Assembly: GCF_006352065.1 (NCBI RefSeq)
Contig: NZ_CP040915.1
Location: 1,984,001-2,048,000, forward strand
Length of the DNA: 64,000 nt
Direction of reading: 5' to 3'
Origin: Georgenia yuyongxinii
Lineage (GTDB): Bacteria; Actinomycetota; Actinomycetes; Actinomycetales; Actinomycetaceae
Every line of letters begins with the position of its first letter. Position 1 is the first letter of the stretch. This document shows, piece after piece, positions 57,087-64,000 of the stretch. The notes under the pieces were generated by a model. It was not told the DNA's origin, did no database searches, and saw only the letters and a list, made by a program, of their open reading frames with translations. The position numbers and the translations under genes are program-made.

Positions 57087-57201
57087 CGCCGTCGGCCGCG
57101 CGCGCTAACCTCGAAGACGTGCGCACGGCTCGCTACGAGCAGCACCGGCTGCTCCTTCTCTGCCGCGACGAGGCCAACTAAGGCCGGCTCCTCGTCGCGG
57201 C
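57083..57201 (+). promoter_or_regulatory. leuA promoter, leader peptide and attenuator hairpin
   Basis: A promoter with -35 GTGACG (57083-57088), 17-nt spacer and -10 TAACCT (57106-57111) ends 7 nt before the GTG of a 20-codon leader. GCCGCGACGAG (57162-57172) pairs perfectly with CTCGTCGCGGC (57191-57201), an 11-bp stem over the leader stop codon. The four Leu codons (57149-57160) directly precede the 5' arm, so a stalled ribosome would cover it. This is the classic layout of leucine attenuation; transcriptional versus translational output cannot be told, since no T-tract follows. Confidence 0.8.
57119..57181 (+). CDS. leuA leader peptide with four consecutive leucines
   Basis: The 20-codon frame encodes VRTARYEQHR, then LLLL by CTG CTC CTT CTC, then CRDEAN and TAA. 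It is leaderless by promoter position. The Leu run and its placement just before the hairpin arm at 57162 mark it as a regulatory peptide that senses charged tRNA-Leu. Its own product is unlikely to have another role. Confidence 0.8.
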   Translation: MRTARYEQHRLLLLCRDEAN

Positions 57202-57254
57202 GGTCGTTGTGCCTGGCCACCGAGCACCCGCACCAGCGACGAGGAACCCCCACG

Positions 57255-59012
57255 ATGAAGACGCAAGGCTCGATCACCGCCCAGCTGCCCTCCGGCATGC
57301 CGGTGACGAAGTACCGCCCCTTCCAGGTGACCAACCCTGTGGACCTGCCCGACCGGCAGTGGCCCACCCGGCGCACCACCCGCGCACCGCGGTGGCTGTC
57401 CACCGACCTGCGGGACGGTAACCAGGCGCTCATCGAGCCGATGAACGCCGAGCGCAAGCGCACGATGTTCGACCTGCTGGTCAAGATGGGCTACAAGGAG
57501 ATCGAGATCGGCTTCCCCGCCGCCTCGCAGACGGACTTCGACTTCGTCCGCTCCCTGGTGACCGACGACGCCGTGCCCGACGACGTCACCGTCTCGGTCC
57601 TCACCCAGTCCCGGCCGGAGCTGATCCACCGGACCATCGACTCCCTCGTCGGCTTCCCGCGCGCCACTGTGCACCTGTACAACGCCACCGCGCCGGTCTT
57701 TCGCGAGATCGTGTTCCGCAACGACCGCGAGGCCACCAAGGAGCTGGCCGTCTCCGGCACCCGTGAGGTCATGGCGTATGCCGAGAAGGTGCTCGGCGAC
57801 GAGACCGTCTTCGGCTACCAGTACTCCCCGGAGATCTTCGTCGACACCGAGATCGAGTACGCCCTCGAGGTGTGCGAGGCCGTCATGGACGTCTGGCAGC
57901 CCGAGGTCGACCGCGAGATCATCCTCAACCTGCCCGCCACGGTGGAGCGCGCCACCCCCAACGTCTACGCCGACCAGATCGAGTGGATGAGCCGGCACCT
58001 GTCCCGCCGCGACGCCGTCGCGATCTCCTTGCACCCGCACAACGACCGCGGCACCGGTGTGGCCGCCGCCGAGCTGGGCATGCTGGCCGGCGCCGACCGT
58101 GTCGAGGGCTGCCTGTTCGGGCAGGGCGAGCGCACCGGCAACGTCGACCTGGTCACCCTGGGGCTGAACCTGTTCAGCCAGGGCATCGACCCGATGATCG
58201 ACTTCTCCGACATCGACACCGTGCGCCGCACGGTGGAGTCCTGCACCCAGATGGACGTCCACCCGCGCCACCCGTACGGCGGCGACCTCGTCTACACCTC
58301 CTTCTCCGGCTCCCACCAGGACGCGATCAAGAAGGGCTTCACGGTGCGCGAGGAGAAGGTGACCGCCGCCGGTGGGGACGAGACCGACGTCGTCTGGGAG
58401 CTGCCCTACCTGCCCATCGACCCTAAGGACGTGGGCCGCAGCTACGAGGCGGTCGTGCGGGTCAACTCCCAGTCCGGCAAGGGCGGGGTGGCCTACCTGC
58501 TCTCCTCCACCCGGCACCTGGACCTGCCCCGGCGGCTGCAGATCGAGCTGTCCGGCATCGTCCAGAAGCACACCGACGCCTACGGCGGCGAGATCGACGC
58601 CGAGCAGCTGTGGGCGATCTTCGCCGACGAGTACCTGCCGCACACCGCCGCGATGGGCCTGCAGCCCTGGGGGCGGTTCGCCCTCAAGGGCACCACGGTG
58701 ACCACCGCCGGGGAGGGCGCGGGCGCCGTCCTGACCGTCACGCTCGTGGACGACGGCGAGGAGAAGGTGATCGCCGCGACCGGCAACGGGCCGATCGATG
58801 CCTTCGTCAACGCCCTGCGGGAGGTCGGGGTGGGCGTGCACGTGCTCGACTACGCCGAGCACGCCCTGTCCGAGGGCGGCGACGCCACCGCCGCGGCCTA
58901 CCTCGAGTGCGAGGTGGACGGCCAGGTGCTGTGGGGCGTGGGCATCGACCCCTCGACGATGACCGCCTCCTTCAAGGCCATCGTCTCCGCGCTCAACCGC
59001 GCCCTTCGGTGA
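57255..59012 (+). CDS. leuA: 2-isopropylmalate synthase
   Basis: LeuA condenses acetyl-CoA with 2-oxoisovalerate, the first committed step of leucine synthesis. The 585-residue protein is of the long actinobacterial type: a TIM barrel with STDLRDGNQALIEPM, EIEIGFPAASQTDF and ISLHPHNDRGTGVAAAELGMLAGADRVEGCLFGQGERTGNVDLVT (read in pieces, with the zinc-binding HxH), a linker, and the C-terminal regulatory domain where leucine binds. GAGGAA precedes ATG 57255. Control is both by leucine feedback (family knowledge) and by the upstream leader. Its stop overlaps the next gene (GTGA). Confidence 0.96.
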   Translation: MKTQGSITAQLPSGMPVTKYRPFQVTNPVDLPDRQWPTRRTTRAPRWLSTDLRDGNQALIEPMNAERKRTMFDLLVKMGYKEIEIGFPAASQTDFDFVRSLVTDDAVPDDVTVSVLTQSRPELIHRTIDSLVGFPRATVHLYNATAPVFREIVFRNDREATKELAVSGTREVMAYAEKVLGDETVFGYQYSPEIFVDTEIEYALEVCEAVMDVWQPEVDREIILNLPATVERATPNVYADQIEWMSRHLSRRDAVAISLHPHNDRGTGVAAAELGMLAGADRVEGCLFGQGERTGNVDLVTLGLNLFSQGIDPMIDFSDIDTVRRTVESCTQMDVHPRHPYGGDLVYTSFSGSHQDAIKKGFTVREEKVTAAGGDETDVVWELPYLPIDPKDVGRSYEAVVRVNSQSGKGGVAYLLSSTRHLDLPRRLQIELSGIVQKHTDAYGGEIDAEQLWAIFADEYLPHTAAMGLQPWGRFALKGTTVTTAGEGAGAVLTVTLVDDGEEKVIAATGNGPIDAFVNALREVGVGVHVLDYAEHALSEGGDATAAAYLECEVDGQVLWGVGIDPSTMTASFKAIVSALNRALR

Positions 59013-59665
59013 CGGCCCAGCCGAGCGGGCCGGCGACCGCCTGGCGCATGTCACTGCCCGCCGGCTGGGTGGTGTGGACCCCGGGGGCGGCCGATCTACC
59101 GGCCCTGCGGGCGAACGCGGCCACGACCAAGCGGGCGATCCTGCCCTTCTCCCGGGGCGTGGCCGCGGTCGAGCGTCAGCTCGCCAAGGCCCGTGGTGAC
59201 GTCGTGCAGGTGGGCGTGCGGGTGCCCGACCCCGCGGCCGGCCTGGTGACGGGCAGCCTGTTCCTGACTCACCTGCCCCGCCCGGTGGGGAAGGACGGCA
59301 AGCCGCTCACCGCCCGCCAGCTGCTGGAGAACCGGCGCGCGCAGCGCCAGGCTCGTGGTCGCATCTACCACCACCAGGAGCTCTCGCTCGTCACGGTCCC
59401 CGCCGGGCGTGCGGTGCTCAGCAACGAGCTGTGGCGCAAGTCCTGGGGCATGCGTGACGTCGCTCTGCTCGCCACCGAGATCTTCCCCCGTGGCACCGAC
59501 TCCTTCTTCCGGCTGGAGCTCACGTCCAGCTACCGCGAGCTGCAGCCCACGCTCATGGCCGAGATCAGCCACATGGCGCACTCGTTCACCGTGGACAGGC
59601 GCGGCCCGGATGCCGGCCCGGATGCCGGCGAGGAAGCCGATGCCGAGGGGGACGACGGCGCGTGA
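59009..59665 (+). CDS. Hypothetical protein coupled to leuA
   Basis: I do not recognise a functional family. The 218-residue protein has no signal or membrane segment. It contains a conserved-looking core: [80 protein letters not shown] and [23 protein letters not shown] (in part). The C-terminus repeats DAGPDAG. The GTG at 59009 overlaps the leuA stop; ATG 59048 would drop 13 residues and begins at the better conserved part. It lies between leuA and recO on the same strand. Confidence 0.65.
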   Translation: MTAQPSGPATAWRMSLPAGWVVWTPGAADLPALRANAATTKRAILPFSRGVAAVERQLAKARGDVVQVGVRVPDPAAGLVTGSLFLTHLPRPVGKDGKPLTARQLLENRRAQRQARGRIYHHQELSLVTVPAGRAVLSNELWRKSWGMRDVALLATEIFPRGTDSFFRLELTSSYRELQPTLMAEISHMAHSFTVDRRGPDAGPDAGEEADAEGDDGA

Positions 59666-59702
59666 CCCCGCCGCCGCGGCGCGCACCTGGGATGATGGTG
59701 CG

Positions 59703-60434
59703 GTGAAGCTCTACCGGGACGAGGCCGTGGTGCTGCGCACCCACAAGCTCGGGGAGGCCGACCGCATCATCACCATGCTCACCCGCGAGCACGGGCAGGT
59801 CCGTGCGGTGGCCAAGGGCGTGCGGCGCACCACCAGCAAGTTCGGCGCCCGGCTGGAGCCCTTCGGTGTCGTGGACATCCAGCTGCACCTGGGCCGCAGC
59901 CTCGACACCGTCACCCAGGTCGACACCATCGCCCCGTACGGCCGCTCCATCGGGGCGGACTACGCGCTGTACACGACGGCGACGGCGATGGTGGAGACCG
60001 CCGGGCGCCTCACCGACCTCGAGGGGGAGCCCGCACCGCAGCAGTACCTGCTGCTCATCGGGGCGCTGCACGCACTGGCCACCCGCCGGCACGCCCCCTC
60101 GCTGGTGCTCGACTCCTACCTGTTGCGCGCGCTCGCCGTGGCCGGGTGGGCGGCGAGCTGCTACGACTGCGCGCGCTGCGGCGAGGCCGGCCCGCACCGG
60201 GCGTTCAACCCCGCCCTCGGTGGCGCGCTGTGCGACTCCTGCCGGGTGCCGGGCTCTGCCGCGCCGGACCGCGAGACCGTCGTCCTGCTCGGCGCCCTGC
60301 TCTCCGGGGACTGGTCGTTCGCCGACGCCTCCGAGCCGCGCCACCGCAAGGAGGCCTCCGGACTCGTGGCCGCCTACCTGCAGTGGCACCTCGAACGCCA
60401 GCTGCGCTCCCTGCGGATGGTGGAGCGCGCGTGA
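59703..60434 (+). CDS. recO: DNA repair protein RecO
   Basis: RecO loads RecA onto SSB-coated single strands in the RecFOR pathway. The 243-residue protein has an N-terminal OB fold ([40 protein letters not shown], read in part), a helical core, and a zinc finger with [11 protein letters not shown] and CDSCR. GTG 59703 begins the protein at the usual [10 protein letters not shown]. Its TGA overlaps the uppS GTG. Confidence 0.94.
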   Translation: MKLYRDEAVVLRTHKLGEADRIITMLTREHGQVRAVAKGVRRTTSKFGARLEPFGVVDIQLHLGRSLDTVTQVDTIAPYGRSIGADYALYTTATAMVETAGRLTDLEGEPAPQQYLLLIGALHALATRRHAPSLVLDSYLLRALAVAGWAASCYDCARCGEAGPHRAFNPALGGALCDSCRVPGSAAPDRETVVLLGALLSGDWSFADASEPRHRKEASGLVAAYLQWHLERQLRSLRMVERA

Positions 60435-61318
60435 GCGAGTTCGAGTCCACCCTGCGCACGTTCCCAGACCTGTCCGACGGCGGAGCACCGGCCGACCGCG
60501 CAGCTCGCCTCGCCGGTGACGTCCCCGCCGGCGCCCGGCGCGGTCCCGTCCCCCCGCCTCCGCACCCCTCGGGCGAGCGGGCCCCGCACATCGACCCGCG
60601 GTTCGTGCCGCGGCACGTCGCCGTCGTCATGGACGGCAACGGCCGGTGGGCCAACGCCCGCGGCCTGCCGCGCGTCGAGGGCCACAAGGCCGGTGAGGCG
60701 GCTCTGCTGGAGGTGATGGCCGGCGCGATCGAGCTCGGCATCACCCACGTCTCCGCCTACGCGTTCTCCACCGAGAACTGGAAGCGCTCGCCCGACGAGG
60801 TGCGCTTCCTCATGGGCTTCAACCGCAACGTGCTGCACCGCCGCCGCGACCAGATGGACGCCTGGGGGGTGCGGGTGCGGTGGGCCGGGCGCCACCCGAA
60901 GCTGTGGCGCTCGGTCATCCGCGAGCTCGAGGTGGCCGAGGAGCAGACCCGGCACAACACGGTGTGCACGCTGACGATGTGTGTGAACTACGGCGGCCGC
61001 GCCGAGATCGCCGACGCCGCGCGCGCGATCGCCCGGGAGGTCGCCGCCGGGCGCCTCGACCCGGAGAAAGTGAGCGAGAAGACCGTCGCGCGCTATCTCG
61101 ACGAGCCCAAGCTACCGGACGTCGACATGTTCCTGCGCACCGGCGGCGAGCAGCGCACGAGCAACTTCCTGCTGTGGCAGTCGGCCTACGCGGAGATGGT
61201 CTTCATCGACGACGCCTGGCCCGACGTGGACCGGCGCACCCTCTGGCGCGCGGTGGAGACCTACGCCAGGCGGGACCGCCGCTACGGCGGCGCGGTGGAC
61301 AAGCCCGCAACCCCGTGA
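60431..61318 (+). CDS. uppS: Isoprenyl (undecaprenyl/decaprenyl) diphosphate synthase
   Basis: This cis-prenyltransferase makes the C50-C55 polyprenyl carrier for cell-wall synthesis from isopentenyl diphosphate. The 295-residue protein has [27 protein letters not shown] with the catalytic Asp, [15 protein letters not shown], and [25 protein letters not shown] (each read in part). A ~60-residue Pro/Ala-rich N-terminal extension precedes the catalytic core. The GTG overlaps the recO stop. The stop codon lies inside the first unit of the 19-bp repeat array. Confidence 0.94.
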   Translation: MSEFESTLRTFPDLSDGGAPADRAARLAGDVPAGARRGPVPPPPHPSGERAPHIDPRFVPRHVAVVMDGNGRWANARGLPRVEGHKAGEAALLEVMAGAIELGITHVSAYAFSTENWKRSPDEVRFLMGFNRNVLHRRRDQMDAWGVRVRWAGRHPKLWRSVIRELEVAEEQTRHNTVCTLTMCVNYGGRAEIADAARAIAREVAAGRLDPEKVSEKTVARYLDEPKLPDVDMFLRTGGEQRTSNFLLWQSAYAEMVFIDDAWPDVDRRTLWRAVETYARRDRRYGGAVDKPATP

Positions 61319-61475
61319 GACGTCAACTCTTCCGCGAGATGTCAACTCCTCCGCGAGATGTCGACTCTGGCCCGAGACGTCAACTTTCCCGTGAGAAATC
61401 ATCCCCGGCGTACGAGGCGTCGTCGGCGAGGGTGCCCGGCGCCGTGACATCTCGCGGAGAAGATGACATCTCGCG
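61314..61475. repeat. Array of 19-20-bp repeats with inverted copies
   Basis: Four direct units with core GAGAYGTCRACT lie at 61314-61332, 61333-61351, 61352-61371 and 61372-61390, with a degenerate fifth at 61390-61406. Two inverted copies, TGACATCTCGCG, lie at 61445-61456 and 61464-61475. CGCGAGATGTCA (61333-61344) pairs perfectly with either inverted copy, giving long hairpins. It spans the uppS stop and the coding 3' end of the DedA gene. Probably a chromosomal intergenic repeat family; it may end transcription of both convergent genes. Confidence 0.8.
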
Positions 61476-61991
61476 CACTCCGTGAGGTGTGCGGGCATCT
61501 CTGCTGCCTCGGCGCCGTCGCACGAGCACGCTGGCCACGATCACCACGGCGAGCGCCACGATGCCCGCGAGGCCCCAGGGGGAGCCGGCCGCGGCGGCCA
61601 GGGCGGCCTCCCAGACCGCGAAGCCGATCGTGGAGTAGATGGTTGCCCAGGCCATGGCCCCGGGGATCTGCGCGAGCGAGTACCGTGGCCAGCCGATCCG
61701 CAGCACCCCGGCGCCGGCGTTGACCATCGTCTGGAAACCGACGGTGAGGTAGGAGAACGGCACGACCGCCAGACCCCAGCGCCGGATGGCCTCGATGCCC
61801 CGCTCGGTGCCCTCGCCCTGGAGCCAGGTGTGCGCGCGCAGCCGCCATCCGCCGATGGGGTGGTTGCGCCGCAGCGCCTGCTCGGTGATCAGTCGCCCGA
61901 TCCAATAGGTGGTCTGGCCCCGGATGGTGGCGCCGACGTAGAGGAACAAGAAGACGAGCCAGAAGGGCCACGCCGTCAGGAAGTCGGGCAC
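61380..61991 (-). CDS. DedA-family membrane protein
   Basis: The 203-residue protein has about four to five hydrophobic segments and the DedA pattern: FWLVFLFLYVGATIRGQTTYWIGRLI, GGWRLRAHTWLQGEGTERGIEAIRRWGLAVVPFSYLTVGFQTMVNAGAGV (read in part) and IPGAMAWATIYSTIGFAVWEAA. Relatives affect membrane lipid flipping and envelope stability. It is shorter than usual at the N-terminus. The GTG at 61991 follows GGGAG by 7 nt. The last ~25 residues are encoded by the repeat array and are not conserved, so the C-terminus may have been altered by repeat insertion. Confidence 0.75.
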   Translation of the reverse strand: MPDFLTAWPFWLVFLFLYVGATIRGQTTYWIGRLITEQALRRNHPIGGWRLRAHTWLQGEGTERGIEAIRRWGLAVVPFSYLTVGFQTMVNAGAGVLRIGWPRYSLAQIPGAMAWATIYSTIGFAVWEAALAAAAGSPWGLAGIVALAVVIVASVLVRRRRGSRDARTPHGVREMSSSPRDVTAPGTLADDASYAGDDFSRES

Positions 61992-62082
61992 GTGGTGGCT
62001 CCCTTCTGGTCGTGAACGGCATGGGCGTGGTCGGCAACGGCTCGGGCGGCGCGGGCGCTCGGGGTGGCGAGGGCGGTGGGAC

Positions 62083-62481
62083 TCACGGCGAGAGCTGTTT
62101 CGCCGCGCAGTCGCCGCAGGTGCCGAACAGCTCGGCCGTGTGGTCGACGGCGACGAAGTCGTGCTCGCGGGCCACCCGGGCCGCCCAGGTCTCGACCGGT
62201 TCGCCGGCCACCTCCACCGTCCGGCCGCACTCGCGGCACACGAGGTGGTGGTGGTGCTCCTTGCGGGCGCACCGTCGGTAGAGGCTCTCGCCGTCGTCCA
62301 TGCGCAGCACGTCGACCTCACCGGCGTCGGCCAGGGTCTGGAGGGTGCGGTAGACGGTGGCCAGGCCCACGTTCTCCCCGCCCTGCCGGAGCATCTCGTG
62401 GAGCTGCTGGGCGCTGCGGAAGTCTGCGGTGCGCTGGAGCAGGTCGCTGACGGCGGAGCGCTGCCGGGTCATGCGCAGCAT
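62083..62481 (-). CDS. zur: Fur-family regulator, probable zinc uptake regulator Zur
   Basis: The 132-residue protein has a winged helix (RSAVSDLLQRTADFRSAQQLHEML, GLATVYRTLQTLADAGEVDVLR, in part) and the Fur dimer/metal domain with EHHHHLVCRECGRTVEV and the second pair CGDC, the structural zinc cysteines. The last gene of a znu operon, so repression of zinc import is the natural role. ATG 62481 lies one base after the znuB stop, with AAGGAGG inside the end of znuB; ATG 62472 is an alternative. Confidence 0.85.
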   Translation of the reverse strand: MLRMTRQRSAVSDLLQRTADFRSAQQLHEMLRQGGENVGLATVYRTLQTLADAGEVDVLRMDDGESLYRRCARKEHHHHLVCRECGRTVEVAGEPVETWAARVAREHDFVAVDHTAELFGTCGDCAAKQLSP

Positions 62482-62482
62482 C

Positions 62483-63391
62483 TCACACCACCTCCTTGAC
62501 CTCGACGTCGTCCTCGACATCCAGGTGCGGATCGTGGGGCCGCGCGGGGCGCACGAGCACCGGGCGCAGGATCGATGTGACGGCGTACACCGCGATGGCC
62601 AGCACGACGATCGTCGCACCCGGCGAGAGCGGCACGAAGTACGTGATCGAGAGCCCGACGACGCACACCGCCACCCCGACCGCCATCGCGCCGCGCATGG
62701 TGGCGGTGAATGAGCGCGCGAGCAGCTGGCTCGTCGCGACCGGCACGATCATCAGGGCGGAGACCAGCAGCACGCCGACGACCCGCATGGAGACGGAGAC
62801 GGTGAGCGCGGCCATGACGGCCACCAGCACGTTCAGCGCGCGCACCGGCAGGCCGGCGGCCCGGGCGAACTCCTCGTCGTGGCACAGCGCGAACAGGGCC
62901 GGCCGCAGCCCCAGCCCAGCACCGAGGACGACGACGGCGAGGCCCACCGTCAGCCACACGTCGAGGGTGGACACGGTGGAGATGGACCCGAAGAGGTACC
63001 CGGTCAGGCTTGCCGACGTGCCGCCCGCCAGCCCGATGAGCAGCACCCCACCGGCGATCCCACCGTAGAACAGCAGGGCGAGGGCGACGTCGCCGCTCGT
63101 CTTCCCGCGGGCGCGGACCACCTCGATGAGCACCGCCCCGACGATCGAGGCGACGACGGCACCGGGGACGGCGAGGGCGTCCAGGGGCGTCAGGCCGAGC
63201 GCGCCGCCCACCAGCCAGCCCATGGCCACACCGGTGAGGGCGACGTGCCCGATGCCGTCGCCGAGCAGCGACAGGCGCCGCTGGACAAGGTAGGTGCCCA
63301 TGACCGGCGCGGCGACGCCGACGAGGAGGGCCACCAGCAGGGCGCGCTGCATCAGCGGGCTGCCCACCATCTCGGCGAGGGTCTCGAGCAT
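62483..63391 (-). CDS. znuB: Zinc ABC transporter permease ZnuB
   Basis: The 302-residue protein of the ABC-3 permease family has eight to nine membrane helices, with the conserved GTYLVQRRLSLLGDGIGHVALTGVAMG, GKTSGDVALALLFYGGIAGGVLL and ALTVSVSMRVVGVLLVSALMIVPVATSQLLA (read in part). The acidic, His-containing C-terminus (DPHLDVEDDVEV) may face the cytosol. ATG 63391 is preferred with GGAG upstream; GTG 63400 and 63397 are in frame and overlap znuC. It is coupled to znuC (2 bp between stop and ATG) and to zur. Confidence 0.88.
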   Translation of the reverse strand: MLETLAEMVGSPLMQRALLVALLVGVAAPVMGTYLVQRRLSLLGDGIGHVALTGVAMGWLVGGALGLTPLDALAVPGAVVASIVGAVLIEVVRARGKTSGDVALALLFYGGIAGGVLLIGLAGGTSASLTGYLFGSISTVSTLDVWLTVGLAVVVLGAGLGLRPALFALCHDEEFARAAGLPVRALNVLVAVMAALTVSVSMRVVGVLLVSALMIVPVATSQLLARSFTATMRGAMAVGVAVCVVGLSITYFVPLSPGATIVVLAIAVYAVTSILRPVLVRPARPHDPHLDVEDDVEVKEVV

Positions 63392-63393
63392 GC

Positions 63394-64000
63394 TCACCAC
63401 TCCACCTTCAGGTCGGGGGACCGCGTGCCGGGGTCGGCCTGGTCCTCGTGGGCGTGGACGTGGTCGTGACCCGCGGCGTCGTGGCCCTGCGCGGCCCGGG
63501 GCGGCGCGCCGTCGTGCACCACACGGCCGTGCCGCAGGACGACGGCGCGCTGCACCAGACCGGCAAGCTCACCGAGCTCGTGCAGCACGATGAGCATGGT
63601 GGTGCCGCGGGCGCGCAGGTCCGTCAGGGTGCCGGCCAGGGCCTCCTTCGAGCGGCGGTCGATGCCGGCCAGGGGCTCGTCGAGGATGAGCAGCTCGGGC
63701 TCGCGGACCAGGGCGCGGGCGATGAGGACCCGCTGCTGCTGCCCGCCGGAGAAGACGTGGACGCCGTCGTGGGCGCGGTCGGCGAGCCCCACCTGGTCCA
63801 GCGCGGCCAGGGCTCGGGCCCGGGCGCCCGCGCGCAGACGCAGCCGGCGCCCGTGGAGAACACCGGAGGAGACCACCTCGAGGGCGGTCGCCGGTACCCC
63901 GCCGGCGGCGGTGAGCCGCTGGGGCACGTAGCCCACCCGAGCCCACGGGACCCTGCGGGAGGTCACGTCCGCGCCGAAGAGCTCGGCCCGGCCGTTCGCG
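63394..64000 (-). CDS. znuC: Zinc ABC transporter ATP-binding protein ZnuC (partial, 5' end beyond window)
   Basis: The visible 202 codons lack the N-terminus and Walker A, which lie beyond position 64000. Present are the Q-loop region WARVGYVPQRL, the ABC signature VHVFSGGQQQRVLIARAL, Walker B LLILDEPLAGID, and the switch histidine in LIVLHELGEL. The C-terminus is unusually His-rich (AGHDHVHAHEDQADP), which could bind zinc. The solute-binding gene znuA and any Zur box are likely just outside the window, upstream. Confidence 0.88.
   Translation of the reverse strand, partial: ANGRAELFGADVTSRRVPWARVGYVPQRLTAAGGVPATALEVVSSGVLHGRRLRLRAGARARALAALDQVGLADRAHDGVHVFSGGQQQRVLIARALVREPELLILDEPLAGIDRRSKEALAGTLTDLRARGTTMLIVLHELGELAGLVQRAVVLRHGRVVHDGAPPRAAQGHDAAGHDHVHAHEDQADPGTRSPDLKVEW

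Noticed and set aside
61314-61475. CRISPR array
   Set aside because: Units are 19-20 bp and contiguous with no spacers, they diverge, and inverted copies are present. No cas genes are nearby.

Overview
This window comes from a very GC-rich actinobacterium, most likely a Micrococcales member near Cellulomonadaceae, Bogoriellaceae or Georgenia. That placement is inferred from third-position G/C bias, frequent GTG starts, leaderless-type promoters, and the conserved order lepA - hemW - DUF3097 - hrcA - dnaJ - rsmE - phoH - ybeY - CBS protein - era - leuA - recO - uppS - zur/znu. No rRNA, tRNA or CRISPR array was seen.

Layout. 1-612: sequence of unknown content, then a decayed IS3-type insertion sequence. 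629-7791: a GCS2-type ligase, a frameshifted metallophosphoesterase, a VKOR-type membrane oxidoreductase, a HIT protein and the nickel-pincer cofactor genes larB-larE. 7894-19390: a hexuronate island with beta-glucuronidase, glucuronide permease, a LacI regulator, uxaC, uxuB and a TRAP transporter dctPQM. The three intergenic regions of this island share sequence motifs that look like operators. 19450-38018: marR, nhaA, dps, leuS behind a putative leucine leader peptide, an LLM oxidoreductase, aldose epimerase, a HerA-like ATPase, degV, comEA-comEC-holA, an MFS transporter, a mannosyltransferase and rpsT. 38217-47484: a PemK/MazF-like gene, lepA, a truncated MOSC gene, an ion channel, a DUF1326-DUF2182 pair, a GNAT gene, hemW and a DUF3097 gene. 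47544-61318: a CIRCE-controlled hrcA-dnaJ unit running into rsmE, phoH, ybeY, a CorC-like CBS protein and era, then a membrane hydrolase, PP2C phosphatase, the leuA attenuator and leuA, recO and uppS. 61314-64000: a repeat array, a DedA protein, and a zur-znuB-znuC zinc operon cut by the window end.

How the genes work together. The hexuronate island would import glucuronides (UidB) and free uronates (TRAP), release glucuronate (UidA), and convert it through fructuronate to mannonate (UxaC, UxuB); mannonate dehydratase is not in this window. leuS and leuA each follow a short Leu-containing peptide that starts 7 nt after a TAACCT -10 box, which suggests leucine-responsive control of both charging and synthesis. 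The hrcA-dnaJ block couples heat-shock control to ribosome maturation genes (rsmE, ybeY, era). Zur would repress the zinc importer genes with which it appears to be co-transcribed.

Damaged loci are an IS3 element, the metallophosphoesterase (one frameshift), a MOSC gene without its 3' half, and a small membrane-protein gene after hemW (two frameshifts). Leaderless starts, operators and attenuation are inferences from sequence pattern only.
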